From: Siphonobacter sp. SORGH_AS_0500
Lineage (GTDB): Bacteria > Bacteroidota > Bacteroidia > Cytophagales > Spirosomataceae
NCBI RefSeq assembly: GCF_002838835.1
Contig: NZ_NHPP01000020.1
Coordinates: 24,467 to 88,466 of the forward strand
Direction: 5' to 3'
Length of the DNA stretch: 64,000 nt
The translations under genes and the position numbers were made by a program. Of this stretch, positions 20,127 through 29,702 are shown piece by piece. The notes beneath the pieces are model-generated. The model ran no database searches. It worked only from the letters and a program-made list of their open reading frames with translations, and was not told the origin of the DNA. Position 1 is the first letter of the stretch, and each line of letters opens with the position of its first letter.

Positions 20127-21380
20127 ATGGGTAAAATGTGGACTTTCTTTTCGTTACTGGTATTGCTAAGCCCTTCGCTTCTGGCCAATTCTATCCTGAT
20201 TCCAATGGATGTTCAGCAAACCAATCACCTCAAAGCGTACGGTCTGGCGTATCGGGAGTTGAAAGCCGACCGCGAAGTTGACTGGCTGGTGAATTATCGG
20301 GGCGGTAGTTTTCTGATGAAATACACCTCAGAACTGGAACTGGAATGCAAACTACGAAGTGTTTCCTACGAAGTCGTTACGGAGTCAGTAGAACAGTCCA
20401 TGATTCAGTCTATAACGAATCCGGACGTGAACATGGACGTGGTCAAGTTATACAAAGCTGCAAAAATAGTGGTTTATAGCCCGATTAAGGTCAGTAAGGC
20501 CAGTTTTGAAGATACCGATGCGGTACTGCTGGTGCTGAATTACGCTGAAATCCCCTATGAAGTGGTGTACGACGAAGAAATTCTAAAGGGCGATTTACAC
20601 CTCTACGATTGGCTTCATCTGCACCACGAGGACTTTACGGGCCAATTTGGTCGCAATCGCCGTCGCATGAGTGCGGCTGATCTGGAAGCTCAGAAAGCCA
20701 TTGCAGAGAAGTATCACTTCAAAAAAGTATCGCAATTGAAACTCGAAGTGGCCCGTACGATTAAAGAATTCTGTGCGGGTGGAGGTTACCTTTTTGCGAT
20801 GTGCTCTGGAACCGAATCGCTGGATGTGGCCCTGGCCGCTGAAGGTCTGGATATTGTCCCCAGCGTTTTCGACGGTGATGGCGTGGACCCTAAAGCTCAG
20901 CAAAAACTGGATTTCAGCAAAACCATTGCCTTTCAGGATTTTGAACTGGAGGTTTCAGATGAAGATTTTCCCGGCATGTCTTTCTCCAGCATTAATGCCT
21001 CATCGGGATACGGCTGGGGTGATGAGACCTATTTTTCGCTTTTCGATTTTTCGGCGAAATGGGATGTTATCCCTTCCCTACTGGTCCAGAATCATGAATC
21101 TACCATTCGGGAGTTTTTCGGTCAAACCAGTGCTTTTAACAAAAAAACGCTCAAGCCGGGAGTGCTGGTTTTGGGGCAGAGCCAGTCAACGTATCGTTAC
21201 GTCTATGGAGAGTTAGGCAAAGGCCAGTTTACTTTTTACAGCGGGCACGACCCGGAAGGGCAACGCGGTTTCCATCGCATGCCTACCGATTTAAACCTTC
21301 ATCCCAATTCGCCCGGTTACCGATTGATTTTGAATAATGTGCTTTTCCCTTCCGCCCGAAAAAAGAAACGGAAAACATAA
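20127..21380 (+). CDS. Exported GATase1-like protein (often annotated asparagine synthetase B)
   Basis: 417 residues with a signal peptide ending near LLANS. The sequence (NHLKAYGLAYRELK, VDWLVNYRGGSFLM, then FCAGGGYLFAMCSGTESLD) matches a Bacteroidota family that databases often label asparagine synthetase B. The N-terminal AsnB nucleophile Cys and the synthetase ATP site are not visible; instead the middle resembles a class I glutamine-amidotransferase or ThuA-like fold (GGGYLFAMCSG). I regard the asparagine synthetase name as doubtful. A convergent hairpin terminates it. Confidence 0.7.
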   Translation: MGKMWTFFSLLVLLSPSLLANSILIPMDVQQTNHLKAYGLAYRELKADREVDWLVNYRGGSFLMKYTSELELECKLRSVSYEVVTESVEQSMIQSITNPDVNMDVVKLYKAAKIVVYSPIKVSKASFEDTDAVLLVLNYAEIPYEVVYDEEILKGDLHLYDWLHLHHEDFTGQFGRNRRRMSAADLEAQKAIAEKYHFKKVSQLKLEVARTIKEFCAGGGYLFAMCSGTESLDVALAAEGLDIVPSVFDGDGVDPKAQQKLDFSKTIAFQDFELEVSDEDFPGMSFSSINASSGYGWGDETYFSLFDFSAKWDVIPSLLVQNHESTIREFFGQTSAFNKKTLKPGVLVLGQSQSTYRYVYGELGKGQFTFYSGHDPEGQRGFHRMPTDLNLHPNSPGYRLILNNVLFPSARKKKRKT

Positions 21381-21381
21381 A

Positions 21382-21421
21382 CCAATGAGCCCGGCGAAAT
21401 ACTAGATTTCGCGCTCATTGG
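21382..21421. terminator. Bidirectional hairpin
   Basis: CCAATGAGC and GCTCATTGG pair around a partly paired interior (GGCGAAAT / ATTTCGC) between convergent stops at 21380 and 21456. Confidence 0.6.
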
Positions 21422-21455
21422 TTACTACGTTCAGCATTTGATGTATACTAAAAGA

Positions 21456-22475
21456 TTAGTGTATTTCCGTAGTCTCTTTTTGATTATTTCGAAAAGCAAA
21501 GCTGGTTTTTTCGGTTAAACCACATTCCAACATTCGATTAGCCAGCAAATTACTAAACAGCTCCGTACCTGCCTGATTCAGGTGATTGGCATTGAAGAAA
21601 TAGGCTCTGCTTTGGGCAATGGGATGATCATCAAATTTCCAATAAGGCACGTTTGCTTCCTGGCATAATGCGTCCAGTTTAGAAAGCAGTTGAGAGCGGT
21701 TGGTGTGTAAATCCGTATACTCTTTTAACAAAGGAGCTTCATAAACAATGAGTTCAATCCCTTCGGACTTAGCCAGATTAATAAACTCCCGATAAGCTTG
21801 TAGTTGTTTTCCTGATACCTTTAGAGCATAACCTTTAGGATTATGACTTTTTATTTCATCAAAGGTATGGTCAAATTTAGTATAGGGTGTGCGGATGTAT
21901 CCGTTCTGGGCCTGCCATTCTCTTCCCCCACCACTCAGCCAAAGACCCAAGCCAACCATAGCTTCAGGCACTAGAATTGAATTGTAGTGAGCGTATTTCA
22001 GCAAAGGGATATATCTGGTATCTACAATTTTCTGATTCTTGTCTTTCAGAAGCGATTGTCCAATCACTTCATCCAGAAACGGCACAAATGAGAAATCATA
22101 ATAGCCCCGCTTGGGAGTAGCCAGATACTCGGGTGTCGCTTCCAGAAAAACGTACTTGGGTTTCGGACTGTAATGTAACCACAATTTCAGCATGGCTAGC
22201 TGATGCTCAATGTTATTACCGTTAAGTCCAAAGTCATAACAGCTTAAATTGGTTTTCTTTTCGACAATGCTGGGATCCATCATGTAATCCACCCGTGAAG
22301 GGCCAATTACCAATACATCAAAGGGATTATTACCCGATGCAGCCATAGCCGGCTTGAAGTCGTAATTATGCCGGATACCAAAATCAAGAACTTTTTCAAT
22401 CGCCCATCCTAATCCATACAAGGACACTAAAATGAAGCTGGCTTTAAGTAAGATTTTTCTGGTGGAGGTCTTCAT
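21456..22475 (-). CDS. SGNH-like partner of the MBOAT acyltransferase
   Basis: 339 residues with an N-terminal signal anchor (about 8-25). DVLVIGPSRVDYMMDP provides a GxSR-type nucleophile block like SGNH/AlgX/DHHW proteins; YDFGLNGNNIEHQL and the C-terminal NHLNQAGTELFS (an N-H-L-N version of the usual DxxH block) complete the pattern. Such periplasmic SGNH-like proteins usually sit beside an MBOAT membrane enzyme and transfer acetyl groups to an exported polysaccharide. It follows the MBOAT gene by 40 bp on the same strand, so the pair is probably an operon. The glycan is unknown. Confidence 0.8.
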   Translation of the reverse strand: MKTSTRKILLKASFILVSLYGLGWAIEKVLDFGIRHNYDFKPAMAASGNNPFDVLVIGPSRVDYMMDPSIVEKKTNLSCYDFGLNGNNIEHQLAMLKLWLHYSPKPKYVFLEATPEYLATPKRGYYDFSFVPFLDEVIGQSLLKDKNQKIVDTRYIPLLKYAHYNSILVPEAMVGLGLWLSGGGREWQAQNGYIRTPYTKFDHTFDEIKSHNPKGYALKVSGKQLQAYREFINLAKSEGIELIVYEAPLLKEYTDLHTNRSQLLSKLDALCQEANVPYWKFDDHPIAQSRAYFFNANHLNQAGTELFSNLLANRMLECGLTEKTSFAFRNNQKETTEIH

Positions 22476-22515
22476 AATACATTTAGTTAGGTGAGTATAT
22501 GAATACTAGGCAATC

Positions 22516-23967
22516 TTAAAACTGAAAATAAATAAACTGCTTGGCAGTATCAAACAAGGCAAAAAGAAGAAAGAAAATAACCATTAAGGAATACAGTACC
22601 GGACGCATCATCCGTAAACCAGCTGTTGGCAGATAGTTCTTCCGGTATTCGATCAATAGATCTCCGATGCCTAAAACCAGTAGTACCAGTAAACTGACTA
22701 TGATTCGTAAAGGAGGCTTGAAATCGCCTGTTCGCAGTATCCAATACCTGAATCCTTCCCATTCGATAGCCCAGCCTTGCCAGGTAAAAATGGTATCAAT
22801 GATAGAAAAGGCGTTGGCAACTGAGCTGGCCCGAAAGAAAATCCAGGCAAAAGATACCAGACTAAACGTGGTGAGCATACCCAGCAAATTTACCCACCAG
22901 CGATTTGGTAATTGAATGAGTTTAAAATCCCGGCTAATCATGGTGCCCAGATTAAAAACCGAATGAAGAGCTCCCCAAATGAGGTAAGTCCAGTTGGCTC
23001 CGTGCCATAACCCACTTATAATAAATACGACAGTAACGTTAAAATATTTCCTGAGCAGTCCTTTTCGGTTACCCCCCATTGGAATATACAAGTAGTCTCT
23101 GAACCAGGTAGAAAGGGAAATATGCCAGCGTGACCAGAACATTTGGATGTTTGTAGCGATGTACGGACGCCTGAAGTTTTCCATCAGTTTGAAGCCCATT
23201 ACTTTAGCTGTTCCAATGGCTACGTCCGAATATCCCGAGAAGTCGCAATAGATCTGAATGGAGAAAAAAGCGGTTGCTGCCATGGTGGCTAGAGCCCCGT
23301 ATTGACTTGATCCGGGGTTGTCAAAAATCGGATCTACGTACATGCTAAGCCGATCGGCTACCACCATTTTTTTGAATAAGCCCCAGTAAATCCATCGTAA
23401 TCCGTCTACAACGTCTGGGTAATTAAATCTATGTTTTTCGTGAAACTGGTGTAGTATATTCTGTGGCCGCTCAATGGGGCCAGCTACGAGCTGCGGAAAG
23501 AACATCACATACAAGGCATAAATCCCAAAATGCCGCTCTGCTTTCTGATTGCCCCGATACACTTCAATGGTGTAGCTCATGGCCTGAAAGGTATGAAACG
23601 ATAAGCCTACGGGTAATAGAATTTGTAGTAAGGGGACATGCCGATGATTAGGCCCAATTAGGAAATTAATGTTATCAACGAAGAAATTGTAATATTTAAA
23701 AACGGCCAGAACACCGAGATTGGCGATTAAACTAAGAATAAGAAAAAGTCTTCGTTTTTGCCCGGAACTTTGCTCAATCCAGATGCCTGCGAAGTAGTCA
23801 ACAACAATGGTAGCACCTAAGATGACAATGTAGATGGGAATGAATGCCATGTAGAAATAACAACTGGCGATCAGCAACATTAGCCACCGAAATCGATGGG
23901 GTAAGGTGTAATATAAAAATACGACTATAGGAAAGAAAATGAGAAATTCAATCGAATTAAAAATCAT
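22516..23967 (-). CDS. MBOAT family O-acyltransferase (AlgI-like)
   Basis: 483 residues with about ten to twelve hydrophobic segments. The AlgI signature is clear: FFPQLVAGPIERP, then MFWSRWHISLSTWFRDYLYIP and SGLWHGANWTYLIWG with the catalytic His. AlgI-type proteins pass acetyl groups across the inner membrane for polysaccharide O-acetylation. First gene of a two-gene unit with the SGNH-like protein. No polysaccharide synthase lies nearby, so the substrate polymer must be encoded elsewhere. Confidence 0.93.
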   Translation of the reverse strand: MIFNSIEFLIFFPIVVFLYYTLPHRFRWLMLLIASCYFYMAFIPIYIVILGATIVVDYFAGIWIEQSSGQKRRLFLILSLIANLGVLAVFKYYNFFVDNINFLIGPNHRHVPLLQILLPVGLSFHTFQAMSYTIEVYRGNQKAERHFGIYALYVMFFPQLVAGPIERPQNILHQFHEKHRFNYPDVVDGLRWIYWGLFKKMVVADRLSMYVDPIFDNPGSSQYGALATMAATAFFSIQIYCDFSGYSDVAIGTAKVMGFKLMENFRRPYIATNIQMFWSRWHISLSTWFRDYLYIPMGGNRKGLLRKYFNVTVVFIISGLWHGANWTYLIWGALHSVFNLGTMISRDFKLIQLPNRWWVNLLGMLTTFSLVSFAWIFFRASSVANAFSIIDTIFTWQGWAIEWEGFRYWILRTGDFKPPLRIIVSLLVLLVLGIGDLLIEYRKNYLPTAGLRMMRPVLYSLMVIFFLLFALFDTAKQFIYFQF

Positions 23968-24188
23968 ACCGCAAGGGTCTTCTTCAGGATACTAGGTTAG
24001 GCAATCATCACAAAAATATCTAAGTATTTAGAGATATTCCATTGATAAGTATTTTTTTATACTCCGTAAAGCGTAAACTACTAACAGAAAAGCAATTACA
24101 AAATTTTAAACTTCTTAACACACATAATCTATATAATTAATAGATATTAAAGTATCTTCGTCTCTCAAATCAAAATAGGTAGTCGCCC

Positions 24189-25073
24189 ATGACTTATCGA
24201 TCTATCATCGTTCTTTTCACTGTTCTGTCGCTGGCTTCATTTACGCCCGCTTCGGAAGACCCAGCTTATAAAGCTAAACTTGAAGCCTGGCATCAGAAAC
24301 GGATTAACTCTTTGAAAGAGGAAAACGGCTGGCTGAATCTGGCCGGACTTTTCTGGCTCAAAGAGGGCGATAATACCGTGGGAAGTGTTTCGGATAATAA
24401 AATAGTTTTTCCTGCTGGAGATCAACACATTGGGAACTTCCAGTTGAAAAATGGAGAAGTCACGTTCACGCCTGATGGTCAGGCGGAGGTGCTAATGAAT
24501 GGTGAAAAAATTACCGCAACTCAAACGATTTTTTCTGACCATTCCAGAAATGTGCCTACCCTTCAGCATCAATCGCTGCGTTGGGTGATTATCAAACGCG
24601 GCGATAAATACGGCGTTCGTCTGCGTGATCTGGAAAGCGAACAACTGAAAAATTTTCATGGCATTGAGCGTTACCCCGTCAATGAAACGTATCGGGTGAA
24701 AGCTCATCTTGAAAAACCGGCTACGCCAACCACCGTTTCTATCGTAAACATGATTGGTCAGACTTCAGAGCAACCACTAGCGGGCACGCTGGTATTCAAA
24801 CTCAACGGAAAAACGTACCGTTTGGATGCTACGGGCAAAGGTGAGCTTTTCATTGTATTTGGTGACGCTACCAATAAAACCGAAACCTATGGATCAGGCC
24901 GCTTCATTTACGTGGAAGAGCCTGATGCGGAGGGCAATACCATTCTGGATTTTAATCAGGCTATCAATCCTCCCTGTGCGTTTACGCCATACGCTACCTG
25001 CCCTTTGCCACTCAAACAAAACAAACTGGCGGTGCGAATTCCCGCCGGAGAAAAACGTTTCGGCGATCACTAA
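24189..25073 (+). CDS. DUF1684 domain protein
   Basis: 294 residues with a short signal peptide. The N-terminal W(H)QKRINSLKEENGWLNLAG and FWLKEGDNTVGS, the middle DLESEQLKNFHGIERYPV, and the C-terminal YVEEPDAEGNTILDFNQAINPPCAF are the family hallmarks. The domain's function is not established. Monocistronic, preceded by 220 bp of AT-rich DNA and followed by a strong bidirectional hairpin. Confidence 0.88.
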   Translation: MTYRSIIVLFTVLSLASFTPASEDPAYKAKLEAWHQKRINSLKEENGWLNLAGLFWLKEGDNTVGSVSDNKIVFPAGDQHIGNFQLKNGEVTFTPDGQAEVLMNGEKITATQTIFSDHSRNVPTLQHQSLRWVIIKRGDKYGVRLRDLESEQLKNFHGIERYPVNETYRVKAHLEKPATPTTVSIVNMIGQTSEQPLAGTLVFKLNGKTYRLDATGKGELFIVFGDATNKTETYGSGRFIYVEEPDAEGNTILDFNQAINPPCAFTPYATCPLPLKQNKLAVRIPAGEKRFGDH

Positions 25074-25087
25074 TTGCTGATTCCTAA

Positions 25088-25134
25088 GCATAAAAAATCC
25101 CGGTTCGTAAGTGCTACGAACGGATTTTTTATGC
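25088..25134. terminator. Bidirectional terminator
   Basis: GCATAAAAAATCC and GGATTTTTTATGC pair around a partly paired interior (GGTTCGTA / TACGAAC) between convergent genes. A/T runs on both sides suit both directions. Confidence 0.8.
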
Positions 25135-25147
25135 TATGCGACTAGGA

Positions 25148-25930
25148 TTAATCGACTTGCGAAGGAAGTTTTTCTGAAGCCACACTATTGAGACGATAGT
25201 TTAGCGAAATGAAAACATTATTCTTTCCAGAATGGGCGATGGGCTTAAAGATGCCCTGATCAAACGTAGCCGGACTATAATTGGTCTGATTCACCCAGCC
25301 TAACTGAACCGTTACGTGCTTGTTCACCTGGTAACCTAGGCCCGCAAACAGACGATTTCGTTCAAAAGTTGGCCCAATGGGATTAAGGAATATCTCATCG
25401 AAGATGGAAATGAAATACGTTTTTTCTTTCAGACTTGAGTTATTAAGCGGAATAAACATATTGAGCCGATAACGTATCCGATTCCGATACGGATGTGTTC
25501 CGTCCCGAAAACTAAACCAGCGTTGTTCGACGCGATACCGATGTTCAAAACGAAGTCGGGATAGATACTGATTAATCGTGAATTGCTCCCACAAACGGCC
25601 TTCAATGTTGAGTGGCCCATCGGATAACTCCTTATAATCATACGTAGCATAACGTCCTCCAGCAATGGCGGCGGTGAAGTTTTTATTGATGTCGTAGGTA
25701 ACTCCTCCTTTTAATTCGTTGTAGAAAACCTGCTGAAAAAGGGCGTTACTTCGAAACTGAACTTCCGCGAAACCGCCCCATTTTTTCTCACCGCCAGGAA
25801 GAACGACGGTTCCGATAAACCAGGAACCCCAGGGAGCCGGAGAGGTGAGGGAAGTTTGGGCGTGCGAAGCGAGTTGCACACTAATGAATAGACTGACGGT
25901 CAGTCCAATACGTACCAGTATCTTGTTCAC
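25148..25930 (-). CDS. DUF2490 outer-membrane barrel protein
   Basis: 260 residues with a GTG start and a signal peptide ending near SHAQ. The alternating aromatic/polar strands, RLWEQFTINQ, RLRFEHRYRVEQRW, NRIRYRLN and the terminal FISLNYRLN match DUF2490, a Bacteroidota beta-barrel family of unknown function. Probably outer membrane. Monocistronic. Confidence 0.85.
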   Translation of the reverse strand: MNKILVRIGLTVSLFISVQLASHAQTSLTSPAPWGSWFIGTVVLPGGEKKWGGFAEVQFRSNALFQQVFYNELKGGVTYDINKNFTAAIAGGRYATYDYKELSDGPLNIEGRLWEQFTINQYLSRLRFEHRYRVEQRWFSFRDGTHPYRNRIRYRLNMFIPLNNSSLKEKTYFISIFDEIFLNPIGPTFERNRLFAGLGYQVNKHVTVQLGWVNQTNYSPATFDQGIFKPIAHSGKNNVFISLNYRLNSVASEKLPSQVD

Positions 25931-26051
25931 TTATTGGGAATGTTGAAAACGCTGCAAAAGTACAGCACGTTATCAAATTGTTTTCTCATTCCTATTAATC
26001 TTAACAATTACATAATATTTAATAAAGCTTTATGTCATTGTCTTTCGTGTC

Positions 26052-27119
26052 TTACTCGCAATAGTTTACTCGTGGATTAGTCGTACGGCTACAGGGGAAT
26101 TGGTATTTACTTTGCGGGTACTTAGCTACGGGGGAATCCGTTACTTCCAGTGGAGCCATTGTTTGTCCATGATAACTAGGCATGGTTATCTGAGCAAGGG
26201 AACCATTGCCTAAAGCAATCTTTTTACCCGCTGGGCTATGGTTGAAACTATAATCCATCATAGCGTCCAGCAAACGATAAACTCCGTAGTAATCCAAGGC
26301 ATCAAAGGCTTTACGTGAACTAGGCATGACATGATCAGTAGTATACGTGTAGCCTGCTATAGTTGACGATCTGAAATAAATAAAATCCTTTTCACTTTCC
26401 TCAATACGGATATTCTTATAGATGTCAATGGCCATGCGATGATCGTTGATTATATCCTCATCGTACACCTGAGTAATCATTTGAGTATTAGCGGGAAAAT
26501 TCAGTAATTGCTGTTGAGTAGTACGTTCACTATCCCAATTGAAACTATACCAGGGAGCCATAATAAATAAAAAACGGCCCTTTGTTCCCCAGTTTTTTTC
26601 CGTAAAAGCTTTATAGGCCAGGTCAATGCTGGCTCCGCCCCCAAAAGAATGCCCCATAAAACCCACTTTTTGCGTATCAATGATAGCTGGATAATCGGTC
26701 GCTGCCTTAACAAATCCCTCCCAAAGTGTCTGATAACGGTGCTCTTTACCCGTGTCTACGGTACGGTAGGGTACAAAAACCACTACGTACCCTTTTTTAG
26801 CAATGAATTTGAATAATTCTATATTGTATTTTTTATCCTCTCCCCCAAAAGGATGAGAAAAAAATATAGTGGCCCTAGGTGAGGTAATGCCCTGAGGATA
26901 AAAAATGGATACCTGAGTATCCGTATATTCAGGATTAGTGAAGGCTATTTCAGCAACCTTATAGGATCCCTCGGCACCGTATCCAGACGTAGGTTTTTGT
27001 ATAGGCCCCCGCAAAGTGCTATCCGGCACATCAGATTGCGTATTTTTTCCTTCGCTATCCTTTGAGCAAGCTGTACTGGAAAGCCATATGGTAATCAGTG
27101 CAAAGACGACGATTCTCAT
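26052..27119 (-). CDS. Lipoprotein alpha/beta hydrolase (PAF-acetylhydrolase-like)
   Basis: 355 residues from ATG 27119; the frame extends 47 codons upstream but those overlap the neighbouring gene. The lipobox is LSSTAC. The core has a nucleophile in GFMGHSFGGGAS, an oxyanion region FFSHPFGGEDKKY, and a late HDHVMPSS-like stretch. Similar to chlorophyllase/PAF-acetylhydrolase-like lipases. It begins 2 bp after the stop of the preceding small gene, so the two are probably co-transcribed. Confidence 0.82.
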   Translation of the reverse strand: MRIVVFALITIWLSSTACSKDSEGKNTQSDVPDSTLRGPIQKPTSGYGAEGSYKVAEIAFTNPEYTDTQVSIFYPQGITSPRATIFFSHPFGGEDKKYNIELFKFIAKKGYVVVFVPYRTVDTGKEHRYQTLWEGFVKAATDYPAIIDTQKVGFMGHSFGGGASIDLAYKAFTEKNWGTKGRFLFIMAPWYSFNWDSERTTQQQLLNFPANTQMITQVYDEDIINDHRMAIDIYKNIRIEESEKDFIYFRSSTIAGYTYTTDHVMPSSRKAFDALDYYGVYRLLDAMMDYSFNHSPAGKKIALGNGSLAQITMPSYHGQTMAPLEVTDSPVAKYPQSKYQFPCSRTTNPRVNYCE

Positions 27120-27121
27120 TT

Positions 27122-27517
27122 TCAGTACTTTTTTTTCAGTTGATTTCTGCTTCTCAATTCTTCCTTTATTTCGCTCTGAATGGCTTGGTATTGTTTGAAT
27201 TGTTCTTTGGAGAAAACCTTTCCCAGCTCCTTCTCTTTTTCCTTTTGTCCGGTTCTCCATTGCCTGAGTTTGGCTATTTTACTTTCCTCATTTTTTAACA
27301 TGGAATCATTTTCTAGGGCGTATTTCAGATTAATTACCTGTATCTGACTGAATTGCTTTTCCGAGAGGTTCAGTTCTTTTTTCATCCATTCGGTCTGCCA
27401 TTGGGCTTTTTCCTCAGGGGATTTATTTTTTAGTTTTGCAAAATCCTGTGCGGACCCTATGCCTCTGCTAATGACCCAAACCACCAGAAAGGCAGCTATC
27501 TTGCTTACATTTTTCAC
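27122..27517 (-). CDS. Small secreted helical protein (Spy/LTXXQ-like)
   Basis: 131 residues, GTG start, signal peptide ending near GSAQ. The rest is charged helix with EWMKKELNLSEKQFSQIQVINLKY, a pattern of Spy/CpxP-like periplasmic proteins (LTxxQ-type repeats). A stress or metal-sensing/chaperone role is family inference. First gene of the pair with the lipoprotein hydrolase. Confidence 0.7.
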   Translation of the reverse strand: MKNVSKIAAFLVVWVISRGIGSAQDFAKLKNKSPEEKAQWQTEWMKKELNLSEKQFSQIQVINLKYALENDSMLKNEESKIAKLRQWRTGQKEKEKELGKVFSKEQFKQYQAIQSEIKEELRSRNQLKKKY

Positions 27518-27699
27518 GTTGAGATTTGTTTAGGTGAGTAATGATGCAAAGATGGATCGTTATGATCTAGTTGTTTTTAATGATTCGGCCGAACCTGCTT
27601 AAAGAAGGGGCGAATGATCTTAATAACGTGGTGGACTCTGTGCGGAAAGAATGGAGAAACAGAAAAAAGCCCGATCTATAAATACCTTTGATAAGTCCG

Positions 27700-28479
27700 T
27701 TAATAATTCATCCAGTTTTTAAAACTCGTAGCCCGTGCCTTACTAATGAGCACGTGTTCTGGAGCGGAAGGCTCAAGTTTTACTAAAAGTCTTCCATTGA
27801 AATAATATTCGACTTCCTTTATGCTGCGGCGGTTAACGATGTATTGTCGATTGGCCCTAAAAAATAGCTCTGGGTCGAGTTGTTGTTCCAGTTGTTCCAA
27901 CGTCTCTTCACTGGTAAACTGCTGATTATGCATCGTTTGTAGATAGACCACTTCGTTGGAAGTATAGAACCACGCTATTTGGGCTGACTCTATGGGAATA
28001 AGCTTGTTACGGTAATTAATCAGAAAAGATTTTCGGTAAAATTTTGCTGACTGATGGAATAGGTCCGATAGAACTGGCCGCTTCAATTGCCCGGCCATAG
28101 ATTCCACCGCGTGAACGAGCTTGTAAAATTTACTGAGGGCCCGGCGAAGTTCCTCTTCATCAAAAGGTTTCAGGATATAATCAATACCCTGATTTTTAAA
28201 AGCTTCAATGGTATAATTGTCATAGGCCGTTACAAAAATAACGGGTCTGTCAATCGGGATTTGCTCAAAGATCGCAAAAGACGGTCCATCTGTTAGTCGT
28301 ATATCAGAGAAGATCAGATCGTATTCAGCCGGGTTTTCTTTGAACCAATCTATAGCCTCATCTATACTCGGTAACAGAGCCATGATATGTACCTTGGCTT
28401 CTATGGCCCTTAGCAAGTGGGCTAAATTGCGTGCAGTAACTGCTTCGTCTTCTATTATCACGATTCGTAATCTGTTCAT
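27700..28479 (-). CDS. LytTR-family response regulator
   Basis: 259 residues. The receiver domain (1-125) has the phospho-acceptor Asp59 in LIFSDIRLTDG, an acidic pocket IEDE, the Thr in VTAYDN and Lys in LKPFDEEEL. The LytTR DNA-binding domain (about 155-259) carries FLINYRNKLIPIESAQIAWFY and RANRQYIVNRRSI. It follows the sensor kinase gene by 40 bp on the same strand and forms a two-component system with it. The signal is unknown. Confidence 0.94.
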   Translation of the reverse strand: MNRLRIVIIEDEAVTARNLAHLLRAIEAKVHIMALLPSIDEAIDWFKENPAEYDLIFSDIRLTDGPSFAIFEQIPIDRPVIFVTAYDNYTIEAFKNQGIDYILKPFDEEELRRALSKFYKLVHAVESMAGQLKRPVLSDLFHQSAKFYRKSFLINYRNKLIPIESAQIAWFYTSNEVVYLQTMHNQQFTSEETLEQLEQQLDPELFFRANRQYIVNRRSIKEVEYYFNGRLLVKLEPSAPEHVLISKARATSFKNWMNY

Positions 28480-28519
28480 ATCATCTTATCTGCTCATTTA
28501 TGACTGATAGCTTTTAGTA

Positions 28520-29569
28520 TTATTTTTCTTTGGCTAAACTCCGGGCTCCTTTTAGTAAAGGCAACCGAACGATGAACCATTCATTTGTACGCTCAATCTC
28601 GATTTCACGTTCTGTAAGTAAGCGAAAACGCTCATTTAGGTTTACCAATCCAGTACCCGTACTATAACCTGCATTGATTAAGGGCTGATGGTTATTACGG
28701 ATGATCAGCCAGCCATCTTCATCGCAGAAAGTCACTACCAAAGGTTTTTTTCGGGTGGCTATATTATGTTTGGCTACGTTTTCCAGCAAAGGTTGTAAAG
28801 AAAGATGAGGCAACCAGGCATTCTGTGCCTCCAAACTAACCTCTATCTGTAGACAGAAAGCTTCTTCGAGTCGCATATAAATCAACTGAGCATACGAATG
28901 AATGATAGTCAGCTCATCAGAAACTCGAACCAATGCTGTTTCAGTATTGGTGATCGTATTGCGGTACACTTTGGACAGGTGTAGGATATACGATTGAGCA
29001 AGTACCGGATCTTCTCTCACTATCCCTGACAAAGTGCTTAGTGAATTGAACAGGAAATGCGGGTCAAGCTGTCCTTTCAGTAAGGCTAACTGAGCTTGGT
29101 AATACGCTTCTTTCAACTGTGCATTCGCATAGTCTTTCTTTTGGCTTTCGCGTATTAGTAATAACAAGCGTACACTAATAGCTACCAATATCGTACTTAA
29201 CAGAAACCGTGTTATGTAGCCTTTCAACACCAAGCCATGTAAATGAGCATTTGGAAAGAGTATGCGTTGACTTATACTGCCTAAGCCAATCAAGAAAATA
29301 ACGACAAGAGCATTGAAGAAGTAATACAAGCCTAATTGTCCCCTTTTTCGGTAGCCGGCCAGAAATTCTCTGTTTCCTAAATTGAGCGTGAATAATACGA
29401 TACAGAACCCATAGTTGAACAGAAATTGGAAGCTGTATTCAGCTACGTTAAACTGCCAGTACCGGGCCATGATTCCATTCTCACGCAAAGCCAGTAATCG
29501 GGCTGAATTAATCACCAGCGTAATGAATAATGCCGAATACCAGCAGAGGTTCCGTTCGTTTTTGTCCAT
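28520..29569 (-). CDS. LytS-type sensor histidine kinase
   Basis: 349 residues. The N-terminal half has four predicted membrane segments. The His_kinase domain (PF06580) has the phospho-acceptor His171 in QLDPHFLFNSLSTLSG, and the ATPase part has LQPLLENVAKHN and a glycine-rich STGTGLVNLNERF. No separate extracytoplasmic sensor domain is evident, so the membrane helices probably sense the stimulus. Operon with the LytTR regulator. Confidence 0.92.
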   Translation of the reverse strand: MDKNERNLCWYSALFITLVINSARLLALRENGIMARYWQFNVAEYSFQFLFNYGFCIVLFTLNLGNREFLAGYRKRGQLGLYYFFNALVVIFLIGLGSISQRILFPNAHLHGLVLKGYITRFLLSTILVAISVRLLLLIRESQKKDYANAQLKEAYYQAQLALLKGQLDPHFLFNSLSTLSGIVREDPVLAQSYILHLSKVYRNTITNTETALVRVSDELTIIHSYAQLIYMRLEEAFCLQIEVSLEAQNAWLPHLSLQPLLENVAKHNIATRKKPLVVTFCDEDGWLIIRNNHQPLINAGYSTGTGLVNLNERFRLLTEREIEIERTNEWFIVRLPLLKGARSLAKEK

Positions 29570-29702
29570 TTGACAAATTTGTAGAAACTACAAAAGCAGA
29601 ATGCATAGACCGGAGGGCGAAACTGCCTTCAGATAGGTTGAACTGACTAAAACAGAAGGTAAAGTGCTATTGTATTTATCTGTAAATGGATCAACTCATC
29701 TT

